A stretch of DNA of 64,000 nucleotides, from assembly GCF_965656765.1 (NCBI RefSeq), contig NZ_CBFHLV010000006.1:22491-86490 (forward strand). The letters run 5' to 3'. The position numbers and the translations under genes were made by a program. Under the pieces are notes generated by a model. It was not told the DNA's origin, made no database searches, and saw only the letters and a program-made list of their open reading frames with translations. Source of the stretch: Marivita sp965656765. Its GTDB lineage: Bacteria; Pseudomonadota; Alphaproteobacteria; Rhodobacterales; Rhodobacteraceae. Below, piece by piece: positions 18,754 to 27,197 of the stretch; positions within the stretch are counted from its first letter, which is position 1; each line of letters begins with the position of its first letter.

Positions 18754-19992
18754 TCAGACGGTTTCTTCCTTGGGTCGCAGCATCAGCCAGATCAATGCGC
18801 CACCGGCGAGCATCAGGAACGGGGCCATTGCCATGTTCACCGCGCTCCAGCCTTCGACCGGGGTGCCGCCGGAGCAATTGAGCAGGCCGCCCGAGGCTAG
18901 CGAGGCTACGGTCACGCCACCAAAGACCAACACATCGTTCATGCCCTGCACGCGGCCGCGCTCGTGCGGCTCGTGGGCTGCGGTCAGCATTGCGGTTGCG
19001 CCGATAAAGCCAAAGTTCCAACCGAAACCAAGTAGGATCAAAGCAACATAAAAGTTCGCGATATCAACTCCTTGCAGAGCGACTGCGCCAGCCGCGGCCA
19101 GAATGAGCAGCCCGGTCGCGACGATCTTTTCGACGCCGAAGCGTACGATCAAATGGCCTGTAAAGAAGGATGGAATGAACATCGCCAAAACATGCGCTGA
19201 CACGATGTCAGCGGCCGTGTTGGCTGTAAACCCGCACCCAACTACGGCCAGCGGAGTGGAGGTCATGACGAGGTTCATAAGCGCATAGGTGACCATCGCA
19301 CAAATGATCGCGACAGCGATGCGCGGGGTCTTCAACAGCTCTAACCGGGTGCGGCCCTTTGGGTCGTCTGCGTGCGGAGCTTTGGGCTTTGGGATATCGA
19401 GGAACAGAAACAGCGCGGAGCCGACGATATTCAGTATGATCACCGCGAAATAGGTGCCCAAGAACGGAACCACATAGGAATCTGCAGTTGCCTTGACCAA
19501 CTGTGGCCCGATCACCGCGGCGGCCAATCCGCCCGCCATCACATAAGAAATCGCTTTGGGGCGGAATTCATCCGTGGCAGTATCGGCGGCGGCAAAGCGG
19601 TAAAACCCTTGCGCCGACATATAGATGCCGGTCAAAAAGCTGCCGACAAGGAAGACCGGGAACGACGCGATATAAAGACCGTAAGCACCAATCGCGCCGC
19701 CCAGCGCGCCGCCCATCGCACCCACAGCAAACCCGGCGCGCCGTCCGAATTTCTGCATGAAGGCGGAAATCGGCGTGGCCGTTGTCATCGACCCAAGTAC
19801 GATCAGGGAAATCGGCAAGGTGGCGAAACAGATGTTTGAGGCCAATGACTGCCCGGCCAAGCCGCCAACTGTAAACAGCATCGGCATTTGTGAGCCTAGA
19901 ATGGCTTGGGCGAGAACCAGAACGAAGACGTTGCGCTTGGCGCGTCGATTTTCTGTGGCGTCGTCGGGTGTGGCGTGGTCAATTGTGCTCAT
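18754..19992 (-). CDS. MFS transporter
   Basis: Integral membrane protein of 412 residues with about 12 hydrophobic segments and the MFS loop motif in altered form (QKFGRRAGFAVGA after helix 2). The mid-loop contains DIPKPKAPHADDPKGRTRLELLK. I took the ATG at 19992 (MSTIDHATPDD); upstream in-frame sequence looks non-coding. Substrate unknown. It is divergent from cobK with less than 100 bases between the starts. Confidence 0.88.
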   Translation of the reverse strand: MSTIDHATPDDATENRRAKRNVFVLVLAQAILGSQMPMLFTVGGLAGQSLASNICFATLPISLIVLGSMTTATPISAFMQKFGRRAGFAVGAMGGALGGAIGAYGLYIASFPVFLVGSFLTGIYMSAQGFYRFAAADTATDEFRPKAISYVMAGGLAAAVIGPQLVKATADSYVVPFLGTYFAVIILNIVGSALFLFLDIPKPKAPHADDPKGRTRLELLKTPRIAVAIICAMVTYALMNLVMTSTPLAVVGCGFTANTAADIVSAHVLAMFIPSFFTGHLIVRFGVEKIVATGLLILAAAGAVALQGVDIANFYVALILLGFGWNFGFIGATAMLTAAHEPHERGRVQGMNDVLVFGGVTVASLASGGLLNCSGGTPVEGWSAVNMAMAPFLMLAGGALIWLMLRPKEETV

Positions 19993-20078
19993 GAAAGCAG
20001 CGTTAGGTCCAAATTCCATTTCCTGCAAGTGTGACCGCGCACGCGTGGCGCTTTGCCTCGCGAATTTCTGAGCGATTG

Positions 20079-20822
20079 ATGATGCGGGATTTCGACGGCT
20101 CGAATTCGGCTGGTTCCAGAACAGTGACGATCCTTGGTGGGTCGGCTGAAGCGCGCGATTTGGCTGCGCGGCTGGGGGATTGGGCTCAGCTTTGGTTGCC
20201 GGCAAAAGATCGCGTGACCGGACAGGGTGGATCGGATCCGATGCGTCTGGACGAGGCAATGGGAACTGCGTCTGCGCTGGTGGTGGCTCCGCATCCCTGC
20301 GATGTGGACACGTTAAACTTGGGCTCGCGGATAGCTGCAAAGACGGGCCTTGCGCATTTGACATTGGCGCGCCCCGAATGGCGTCCGACGCGTCAGGATC
20401 AATGGATTGATCTGCGGTTTGTGCGTGATGCGGCGCATGCCATTCCTGCAGGGGCCAAGGTTCTGGTCACGCTGGGACGGCCTGCGTTGCAAGAGTTAAA
20501 GGCGCTGCGCCATGCCTATCTATTCGTTCGTCAGTTGACTGAACATAACGACGCCTGTCCACTGAAATACGGTCGCTTTTTGCATGGCACAGCGCCTTTC
20601 ACCGTCAGGCAGGAAATCGCTCTTATGCGCAAGTTTCGGATCGACGCGGTGCTCACCCGCAATGCAGGTGGGCCGGGTGGTTGGCCCAAGATCGCAGCTG
20701 CTCGTGCATTGGGATTGCCGGTTTACATGGTGGCGCGACCGCGTTTTGTGTCGGGACCCGTGGTCACGTCAGTCGCGGCCGCAATGGATTGGATTGAGGA
20801 ACTTCTGTGGTTGGACGCCTGA
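20079..20822 (+). CDS. cobK: Precorrin-6A reductase
   Basis: NADPH-dependent reduction of precorrin-6A in aerobic cobalamin synthesis. The nucleotide-binding start VTILGGSAEARDLAARL is characteristic, as are LGRPALQELKAL and the C-terminal TRNAGGPGGWPKIAAARALGLPVYMVARP. The start is uncertain: ATGs at 20079 and 20082 or a GTG near 20124 are all possible; lengths would be 247 to 232, all acceptable. No other cob genes are in the window, so it is separated from the rest of its pathway. It overlaps the glycosylase gene by 16 bases. Confidence 0.88.
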   Translation: MMRDFDGSNSAGSRTVTILGGSAEARDLAARLGDWAQLWLPAKDRVTGQGGSDPMRLDEAMGTASALVVAPHPCDVDTLNLGSRIAAKTGLAHLTLARPEWRPTRQDQWIDLRFVRDAAHAIPAGAKVLVTLGRPALQELKALRHAYLFVRQLTEHNDACPLKYGRFLHGTAPFTVRQEIALMRKFRIDAVLTRNAGGPGGWPKIAAARALGLPVYMVARPRFVSGPVVTSVAAAMDWIEELLWLDA

Positions 20823-21436
20823 TCGAAACGGACGACTGCGTGCTGGAAGGTGCGGAGTGGCTGGCCAAAGCCGAACCGCGATTTGCCGACGTATTGGAGC
20901 AGACCGGTCCGTTGCCGTTACGGCGCAGGCCGGATGGGTTCGCGCAATTGCTGAGTGCGATTGTCAGTCAGCAGGTCAGTGTCGCGTCAGCGCGGGCCAT
21001 CTGGGCAAAGCTTGAGACCGCTGGTGCGGTAACGCCAGACGCCGTGTTGCGCTTTGATCAGGACGGGCTGCGCGAGCTGGGTCTTAGCCGTCAGAAGGCG
21101 CGTTATGCCTGTGCATTGGCCGAGGCGGGCATCGACTATGACGCGCTGCGCCACGCGCCGAATGACGAGGTGATCAAGACACTGACTGCCGTAACCGGGA
21201 TCGGTGTCTGGACCGCCGAGATCTACGCGATGTTTTCATTGGGGCGGGCAGATGTCTTTGCGCCGGGTGATCTGGCCTTGCAGGAAAGCGCTCGAATGCT
21301 GTTCGATCTGCCAGAACGCCCCAAGGAGAAACTGCTGCGGACAATGGCCGAGGCCTGGAGCCCATGGAGATCGGTTGCGGCGCGCGCGCTCTGGGCCTAC
21401 TACCACGTTGCAAAAGACCGAGAGGGGATCGCATGA
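20807..21436 (+). CDS. DNA-3-methyladenine glycosylase II family (AlkA-like, HhH-GPD)
   Basis: Base-excision repair glycosylase of 209 residues. The helix-hairpin-helix is LTAVTGIGVWTAEIY (about 127-140) and the catalytic Asp is D155 in FAPGDLALQE. There is no Fe-S cysteine cluster and no N-terminal AlkA extra domain, so it resembles the short AlkA/Mag type. The GTG start lies inside the end of cobK, and the stop overlaps the following ATG (ATGA), so all three genes form one translationally coupled operon. Confidence 0.9.
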   Translation: MVGRLIETDDCVLEGAEWLAKAEPRFADVLEQTGPLPLRRRPDGFAQLLSAIVSQQVSVASARAIWAKLETAGAVTPDAVLRFDQDGLRELGLSRQKARYACALAEAGIDYDALRHAPNDEVIKTLTAVTGIGVWTAEIYAMFSLGRADVFAPGDLALQESARMLFDLPERPKEKLLRTMAEAWSPWRSVAARALWAYYHVAKDREGIA

Positions 21437-22098
21437 CACGGGTTTTGAACGCCGAACGCAAGGAACCGGTATCCGGTGAAACCCGCTCTGCGGTGGTGTT
21501 CTTGCATGGCTATGGGGCCAATGGCGCCGACCTTTTGGGGCTCGCCGATCCGTTGGGCGAACATCTGCCGGATACTCTGTTCGTGGCACCCGATGCGCCC
21601 GAAGCCTGTGCCGGGGCGCCGTTTGGATTTCAATGGTTCCCAATCCCTTGGATTGATGGGTCGTCCGAAGAAGAATCGATGTCCGGAATGGCCAGTGCAG
21701 TCAATGACTTGAACGCCTTTCTTGATGCGTTAATGGTGGATGAGGACTTGCTGCCGGAACAGGTTGTGCTGTTTGGTTTCAGCCAAGGTACGATGATGGG
21801 TCTTCATGTGGCGCCACGCCGCGAAGATCCGATTGCCGGGATGGTGGCGTTTTCGGGACGGTTGCTTGAGCCAGAGCTACTGGTCGATGAGGTGGTCAGC
21901 CGCTTTCCGATCCTTCTGGTGCACGGCGACCAAGACGATGTCGTGCCTCCTCAATCGCTGCCCGAGGCAGCCGAGGCGTTGCAGAACGCAGGGTGGGAAG
22001 ACGTGTTTGCCCATATCATGAAGGGCACGGCGCATGGCATTGCACCAGACGGGTTGCAGGTGGCATTGGCCTTTATGCGGGACAAGTGCAACCTGTGA
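21433..22098 (+). CDS. Alpha/beta hydrolase, YpfH/carboxylesterase type
   Basis: Cytoplasmic serine esterase of 221 residues. Nucleophile elbow GFSQG with S117, acid in HGDQDDVVP (D169) and base in GTAHGI (H201). The oxyanion HGYGANGADL loop is typical of the phospholipase/carboxylesterase family (EstB, YpfH). Third gene of the cobK operon; there is no evident functional link to B12 or repair. Confidence 0.88.
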   Translation: MTRVLNAERKEPVSGETRSAVVFLHGYGANGADLLGLADPLGEHLPDTLFVAPDAPEACAGAPFGFQWFPIPWIDGSSEEESMSGMASAVNDLNAFLDALMVDEDLLPEQVVLFGFSQGTMMGLHVAPRREDPIAGMVAFSGRLLEPELLVDEVVSRFPILLVHGDQDDVVPPQSLPEAAEALQNAGWEDVFAHIMKGTAHGIAPDGLQVALAFMRDKCNL

Positions 22099-22120
22099 TG
22101 GCTCACCAGATGGGTTGCGC

Positions 22121-23923
22121 TTAGGCCAGCCCGTCGACCGCATCCGCGAGTTCAAGGAAATCCGGATATTGCGTTATGAATTGTGCATGATGGTTCGGGA
22201 ACCGTTGCGCAAAACGATCCAGAAGTGCGCGGCACTCGGTTAATCGCCCCAACCTTCGGCTAAGCCAAATGCAGCGGATCACCGGGCGCTGGTCTTTGGG
22301 ATGCATCGTGATCTTTTGCTGAAAGCCGTCATACATCCCGCCCAAATCGCGGTTGTGGTGACATTGGTGTATATAGAGATCCAGCAACCTGTCCCGATAC
22401 TGCGGCGGGGCCTTTTCGAGCGCCCGCAGGGTTTCGGCCTTGAGGTCACGTGCGGTGATATCAAACGAAAACCGGTTCATCTCTAGATCATCGATCAGCT
22501 TGAAATAGCGCGATTTGTAGGTGTCAAAGGAATAGTCTTTAACCGAAGCTTGGCTTGCCCCTGCATAACGGTTGCGGTCGGTGTGCACCTTGAGGATGGC
22601 CGCTGCTATGGCGTCGATATCGCCGGGTTGCACCAGTTCGCCATTGTGTCCGGGTGTGATCATTTCACGGGGGCCATAGTCGACGTCATAGCTGATCACC
22701 GGGCAGCCGCAGGTCAGCGCTTCGAGCAGTGCAAGGCCAAAGCCTTCGGTCAATGTTGGGGCCAGCGAAAACAGTGATTGGCTGAACACTTGCGCCGGGT
22801 TTGCCGTGTGGCCCATCAGCATGACACGGTCGCCGCAATTATGGTGGTCGATCAACTGCTGCAACCGCGCTTGGCCAAGACCTGACCCGTAGATCAAGTA
22901 ATTGCAGTCCGGGATCTGGTGCATGATGCGGGTAAAGGCTTCAATGCATTGGTGGATCGGCTTTCCCGTCAACTCAAGCCGCGACACGGTGCAGATGTGG
23001 GCCGGTTTCTCGCAGTTGGTATTGGTCACTTCGGTGTAATGCGGGATCACCCGGATCGGCGCGCGGTTGTTGATGTCTTCTTCAAGCCGTTCCTTATGTG
23101 CCCGGGTCGCGGTTACAATCGCGTCGCCGTCGAACGCTTCAATCAAACTGCGCGACCGCGGTACGATTTTGCCGGATGGGTTGCGATGATCGGCATGCAG
23201 AAACAAAACCTTTTTCGCCTTGATCGGTCTTTGCAGATAAGCTGAAGTGACACCGTCTATGAACACGATACTGTCTTCGGGAAAGAACTGCGCAACCAGC
23301 ATTCGGTGATGTGCAGTGTCGTCATTAAACGTTCGATCAAGCCCAAAATCCCGAATCCAGAGCAAAGCACCATGTTCGCGCCGGGTCCGGCACCGGGGCG
23401 CGCCATCAGAAAACGCAGTCTTTTCAACCAGACCTTCGCCAAGTTGTACGCGGGATTCGACAAGATCATCGTTTAGATATTTCAGCCGGATGTCCTGATC
23501 CGTGTCTCCGAGAATACGCCGCACCGTCAGGGTGCCGGCGACAGTGGGTTCGAGACTGTCACGCATCACCGGTGTGCCGTGTTTGAAATAGGTGATCCGT
23601 GTTTTCTTACCTTCAGCGGTTTTCTGATCGTCCCAGCTGGGTAGGGTGGTTTCGGCCACGGCAGTAACACTGCTTTCTGGCACACAAAGTTCGTGGATGG
23701 AGCGATGTGCGATACGGTCGGAAAGCAACCCGCTGTGCACCAGATCGGCAAAGGCGATCTTTTGATTGCAGCTGTGTTGCAGGTTGAGCAACGTCACTCG
23801 CGTGTTTGGGCGATCTGCCAGCAGGTTCATGCGTTTGAACACTGCATTGACCTTCCCACCCCCAACATTCGCACCAAGCTTTGGCACGATACACATGATG
23901 TGGCTGGGATCGGCTGGCGGCAT
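22121..23923 (-). CDS. Glycosyltransferase family 4 protein, TagE/GtfA-like
   Basis: Product of about 600 residues. The C-terminal Rossmann half has the GT4 donor site: TVSRLELTGKPI, YLIYGSGLGQ and the EX7E-type motif in LTEGFGLALLEALTCGCPVISYDV. The N-terminal half has the long beta-rich insertion seen in TagE/TarM/GtfA enzymes (FKHGTPVMRDSL...). A 90-residue helical tail follows. Such enzymes glucosylate teichoic acids or Ser-rich proteins in Firmicutes; the acceptor in this Gram-negative organism is unknown. No other glycan genes are near. Start uncertain (23923 or 23896; neither has a clear ribosome site). Confidence 0.82.
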   Translation of the reverse strand: MPPADPSHIMCIVPKLGANVGGGKVNAVFKRMNLLADRPNTRVTLLNLQHSCNQKIAFADLVHSGLLSDRIAHRSIHELCVPESSVTAVAETTLPSWDDQKTAEGKKTRITYFKHGTPVMRDSLEPTVAGTLTVRRILGDTDQDIRLKYLNDDLVESRVQLGEGLVEKTAFSDGAPRCRTRREHGALLWIRDFGLDRTFNDDTAHHRMLVAQFFPEDSIVFIDGVTSAYLQRPIKAKKVLFLHADHRNPSGKIVPRSRSLIEAFDGDAIVTATRAHKERLEEDINNRAPIRVIPHYTEVTNTNCEKPAHICTVSRLELTGKPIHQCIEAFTRIMHQIPDCNYLIYGSGLGQARLQQLIDHHNCGDRVMLMGHTANPAQVFSQSLFSLAPTLTEGFGLALLEALTCGCPVISYDVDYGPREMITPGHNGELVQPGDIDAIAAAILKVHTDRNRYAGASQASVKDYSFDTYKSRYFKLIDDLEMNRFSFDITARDLKAETLRALEKAPPQYRDRLLDLYIHQCHHNRDLGGMYDGFQQKITMHPKDQRPVIRCIWLSRRLGRLTECRALLDRFAQRFPNHHAQFITQYPDFLELADAVDGLA

Positions 23924-24104
23924 ACGAGATCGGTTCAAGGACAGATGTGATCTCACTCTCTGCGAAACGTCAGCCGGACGCAATGAAAAGCCCTCTGATG
24001 AATGTCTCGACGGATCAGCTTGTGAACAGTAGCATCTTTCAACACGATCTTGCGGCGGCTCCACAAGGCGTGGCGCCCCCCGATTTCAAAAAAGGAGATC
24101 TGCC

Positions 24105-24644
24105 ATGCCCAGCCTTCTTGCAACCTCTACCGTTCACCCCGTTTGGCGCGATCAGGATGTCGGTGCTTTGATGCCTGCCGCGGTTCCATCGACGAGGCTT
24201 GATGATGCGGTTGGGTTGGCTTTGGTCCAATGCGCAAAGAAACGCATGGATAGTGCAATGGGCTGTGGCGGAGGCACGGATTACGCGCGTCTCACATTCG
24301 ATACAGGTGGTTTGCGCGGTCTGTGTTTCGTCGCCGCTGATGAAGTGGCCCGCTATCTCGTTGCCCAAGGTGAGAACGCCAAAGCTGTCATGGTGAAACC
24401 AGCGGGGGGAAGCGATCACTATTTTACGATCGTGAACAACGGAAACGCCCAGAATTCCGTGGTCATCGACGCCACGTGGAAGCAATTTCAGGAAGGTACG
24501 GCGGACAAACCGTTTTGCATCGCCGGAAAGCTAGGGTCTATCCGCTTTGTCTTTGGCCGCGATTCCGAGATCGTTGATATCTATGAGACCGGCATGACTG
24601 TTTTGGGCCAGTGGGACACCTACCAGTGTTTCCCTGATCCCTGA
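24105..24644 (+). CDS. Unassigned protein with a transglutaminase-like Cys-His-Asp pattern
   Basis: Product of 179 residues, not recognised as a named family. A perfect AAGGAG lies eight bases before the ATG. In the middle, C74 (GLRGLCFVAADEVARYL), H105 (GSDHYFTIV) and D122 (VVIDATWKQF) have the order, spacing and flanking residues of transglutaminase or papain-like folds, where the Asp is followed by xTWxQF. The N-terminal 55 residues include GCGGGTDYARL. No signal peptide or membrane segment. Divergent from the glycosyltransferase and convergent with mnmA (6 bases apart). It could be a peptidase, an amidase or an effector-like enzyme; the sequence alone does not decide. Confidence 0.7.
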   Translation: MPSLLATSTVHPVWRDQDVGALMPAAVPSTRLDDAVGLALVQCAKKRMDSAMGCGGGTDYARLTFDTGGLRGLCFVAADEVARYLVAQGENAKAVMVKPAGGSDHYFTIVNNGNAQNSVVIDATWKQFQEGTADKPFCIAGKLGSIRFVFGRDSEIVDIYETGMTVLGQWDTYQCFPDP

Positions 24645-24650
24645 CGCGGT

Positions 24651-25790
24651 TCAGCCGCGCCAGATCCAGCCACCGCCCAGGATACGGCTTCCTTCAGTTT
24701 GGTAGAACACGCAGGCTTGACCGGGTGACACGCCTTCTTCGGGTGTCAGCAATTCGACCTCGGCTTCGGTTTCCGAAAGCGGTCGAATGATAGCCTCGCG
24801 CGGTGGGCGGGTAGACCGCACTTTGACCGACACATGCCACTCGGGCTGGCTGGTAAAGTCAACATCACCAAGCCAATTGATCTCGCGCACTGGGATGGTA
24901 CGGGTGGACAGCATGTCTTTGGGGCCGACGATCACCTGCTTGGTATCCACATCCAGCTTGACCACGTAGAGCGGATCGCTCAGCCCGCCGATACCAAGAC
25001 CGCGCCGCTGCCCGATAGTGTAATGGATCACACCGTCATGCGTGCCCAGAACGCGGCCATCAGCATGCACGATCTCGCCCGGTTCCGCAGCGCCGGGGCG
25101 CAGCTTTTCGATTACGCTGGCATAGTTGCCATTCGGCACGAAACAGATGTCCTGACTGTCGGGTTTGTCCGCCACTTGCAAACCATAGCGCGCCGCCAAT
25201 TCGCGGGTGGCGTCCTTGGACGGCAAATGGCCCAGAGGAAAGCGCAGGTAATTCAACTGTTCGGGTGTGGTCGAGAACAGGAAATAGCTTTGATCGCGAT
25301 TTGCATCTTCGGCGCTATGCAACTCGGGTCCGTACTCACCCATTTTGCGCTGGATGTAATGTCCGGTCGCCATGCAATCGGCCTCAAGGTCTTTGGCGGT
25401 TTCCAGCAGATCTTTGAACTTCACCCGCTCATTGCAACGAATGCAGGGCACAGGTGTTGCGCCGGCAAGGTAGCTGTCGGCAAATTCGTCAATCACGGCG
25501 TCCTTGAAGATGTTCTCGTAGTCCAGCACGTAATGGGGGAAACCCATATCCTCGGCCACGCGGCGCGCATCGTGAATGTCGATCCCGGCGCAGCAAGCGC
25601 CTTTTTTGGCCAGGGCCGCCCCGTGATCATAAAGCTGCAGCGTCACACCGACCACGTCATAGCCTTCTTCGGCCAATTGAGCGGCCACCACGGAACTGTC
25701 CACGCCACCCGACATCGCCACAACCACGCGGGTCTCCGAGGGCGGCTTAGCAAAACCAAGCGAATTGAGGATCGGCGCATCGAGGGCCAT
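24651..25790 (-). CDS. mnmA: tRNA-specific 2-thiouridylase
   Basis: Makes 2-thiouridine at position 34 of Lys, Glu and Gln tRNAs with sulfur relayed from IscS. The 379-residue product has the PP-loop AMSGGVDSSVVAAQ near the N-terminus, the first catalytic Cys in TPVPCIRCNERVKF and the second in DSQDICFVPNGNY, then the C-terminal beta-barrel (GQACVFYQTEGSRILGGGWI). I used the ATG at 25790 with CGGAG nine bases upstream; in-frame ATGs further up are possible. Monocistronic; its promoter abuts the sciP region. Confidence 0.94.
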   Translation of the reverse strand: MALDAPILNSLGFAKPPSETRVVVAMSGGVDSSVVAAQLAEEGYDVVGVTLQLYDHGAALAKKGACCAGIDIHDARRVAEDMGFPHYVLDYENIFKDAVIDEFADSYLAGATPVPCIRCNERVKFKDLLETAKDLEADCMATGHYIQRKMGEYGPELHSAEDANRDQSYFLFSTTPEQLNYLRFPLGHLPSKDATRELAARYGLQVADKPDSQDICFVPNGNYASVIEKLRPGAAEPGEIVHADGRVLGTHDGVIHYTIGQRRGLGIGGLSDPLYVVKLDVDTKQVIVGPKDMLSTRTIPVREINWLGDVDFTSQPEWHVSVKVRSTRPPREAIIRPLSETEAEVELLTPEEGVSPGQACVFYQTEGSRILGGGWIWRG

Positions 25791-25936
25791 TGGGGTGTCT
25801 CCGGACAGGGTAGGGGTGATCGCGCAAAATATAGGTAAATCCGACATACTCTCAACCCTTGGCTTCACGTCACATTAAGGGTGATGTCGCAAAGGTGCCC
25901 ATAAGCAGGAATTCAGGGCTTGGAAAGGGCTGGAAC

Positions 25937-26209
25937 ATGTATCTGAAAAAAGCGAACGGCCCCCGCACGGTCACTTTGACGGATGGCACAATTCTGTCGC
26001 ATGCCGATCTGCCACCGCCCAACACCTATCGCTGGGTTGCCTCGCGCAAGGCGGTGGTGGTGGATGCGGTGTTGCACCACCTTATCTCGAAGCAAGAGGC
26101 GCTTTCTCGGTATGAGCTGAGCGAAGAAGAACTTGATGCCTGGATCGCCGCTTCGATGTTGCACGGCCGCGACGCTCTAAAAGCAACAGCGGTACAGCGA
26201 TACCGGTGA
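25937..26209 (+). CDS. sciP: SciP-type CtrA inhibitor (DUF1153)
   Basis: Small helix-turn-helix protein of 90 residues. In Caulobacter SciP binds CtrA and blocks its recruitment of RNA polymerase in early G1. The sequence matches closely: KKANGPRTVTLTDGTILSHADLPP, then RWVASRKAVVVDAV and the helix ELSEEELDAWIAA. It lies 117 bases before ctrA on the same strand, an arrangement common in Rhodobacterales, with a CtrA box in the gap. The ATG at 25937 gives the family length. Confidence 0.93.
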   Translation: MYLKKANGPRTVTLTDGTILSHADLPPPNTYRWVASRKAVVVDAVLHHLISKQEALSRYELSEEELDAWIAASMLHGRDALKATAVQRYR

Positions 26210-26220
26210 GGGCAGCGCGT

Positions 26221-26235
26221 TAATTCAATCTTAAG
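26221..26235 (+). promoter_or_regulatory. CtrA box (TTAA-N7-TTAA) upstream of ctrA
   Basis: TTAA (26221-26224), seven bases, TTAA (26232-26235): an exact match to the CtrA consensus, 92 bases before the ctrA start. A -10-like TAACGT near 26260 is at a distance that would put the box near -35, the usual place for CtrA activation. A perfect 12-bp palindrome AAGGTTAACCTT follows at 26267-26278. CtrA autoregulation is inferred. Confidence 0.8.
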
Positions 26236-26326
26236 TTGTTTGCAGTCAATCTGCCATGCTAACGTAAGGTTAACCTTTTCACGCCAGTGTCCCGATTGCC
26301 GGACACTGACATTGCGGAGAAACTTG

Positions 26327-27037
26327 ATGCGCGTACTCTTGGTCGAAGACGACCCGACGACGTCGAAAAGCATCGAATTGATGTTGGGCAATGCCAATTT
26401 GAATGTCTATTCCACCGATCTTGGGGAAGAAGGCATCGATCTGGCCAAGCTGTATGACTACGATTTGATCCTTCTTGATTTGAACTTGCCAGATATGAAT
26501 GGCTTGGATGTTTTGCGGCAATTGCGGCTCGCGCGTATCGAAACGCCGATCCTGATCCTTTCGGGCAACGATGCCAGCGAAGACAAGATCAGGGGCTTTG
26601 GTTTTGGGGCAGATGATTATCTGACCAAACCGTTCCATCGCGAAGAACTGATCGCGCGGATCCACGCGATTATCCGGCGTTCCAAGGGGCATTCCCAGTC
26701 GATCATCCGCACCGGGAAGGTTGAGGTCAATCTCGACGCAAAAACCGTGCAGGTCCGCGGCAACACGGTGCACCTGACGGGTAAGGAATACCAAATGCTC
26801 GAACTGCTTAGCCTGCGGAAAGGGACAACCCTGACGAAAGAAATGTTTCTGAACCATCTCTATGGCGGCATGGATGAACCAGAACTCAAGATCATTGACG
26901 TGTTCATTTGTAAATTGCGCAAGAAACTCTCTGAAGCGACCGGCGATGGCAGCCATATCGAGACCGTTTGGGGCCGTGGTTACGTGCTGCGCGATCCCGA
27001 AGTGGATGAAGACGCGCGCATTGCCATTGGCGCGTAG
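26327..27037 (+). CDS. ctrA: Cell-cycle response regulator CtrA
   Basis: OmpR-type response regulator of 236 residues. Receiver: acidic pocket EDD (7-9), phospho-acceptor D51 in LILLDLNLPD, K in DYLTKPFHREEL. C-terminal winged helix: VHLTGKEYQMLELLSLRKGTTLTKEMFLNHLYGGMDEPELKIIDVFICKLRKKL is here in canonical form. It controls division, motility and, in Rhodobacter, gene transfer agent release. GGAGA precedes the ATG. It sits behind sciP and a CtrA box. In roseobacters CtrA is usually non-essential and is part of the CckA-ChpT phosphorelay, not present in this window. Confidence 0.97.
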   Translation: MRVLLVEDDPTTSKSIELMLGNANLNVYSTDLGEEGIDLAKLYDYDLILLDLNLPDMNGLDVLRQLRLARIETPILILSGNDASEDKIRGFGFGADDYLTKPFHREELIARIHAIIRRSKGHSQSIIRTGKVEVNLDAKTVQVRGNTVHLTGKEYQMLELLSLRKGTTLTKEMFLNHLYGGMDEPELKIIDVFICKLRKKLSEATGDGSHIETVWGRGYVLRDPEVDEDARIAIGA

Positions 27038-27197
27038 CAGCGTGTGTGATTGACGGCTTGTCTCTGTTGATTGGGGGCTTGCCGCTGCCTTGCTGACGTC
27101 AAGTTGCAGGTTCTGCACAGAATCGTCTTTTCAAATCTGGACGCTGTGCACCCCCGGGCCTATCACTCTGTCCAAGACTTGAGGCCAAGGGGGGCAC

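Noticed and set aside
27038..27197. Gene or regulatory site between ctrA and ligA
   Set aside because: A short frame exists but without ribosome site or recognisable content; no operator found.
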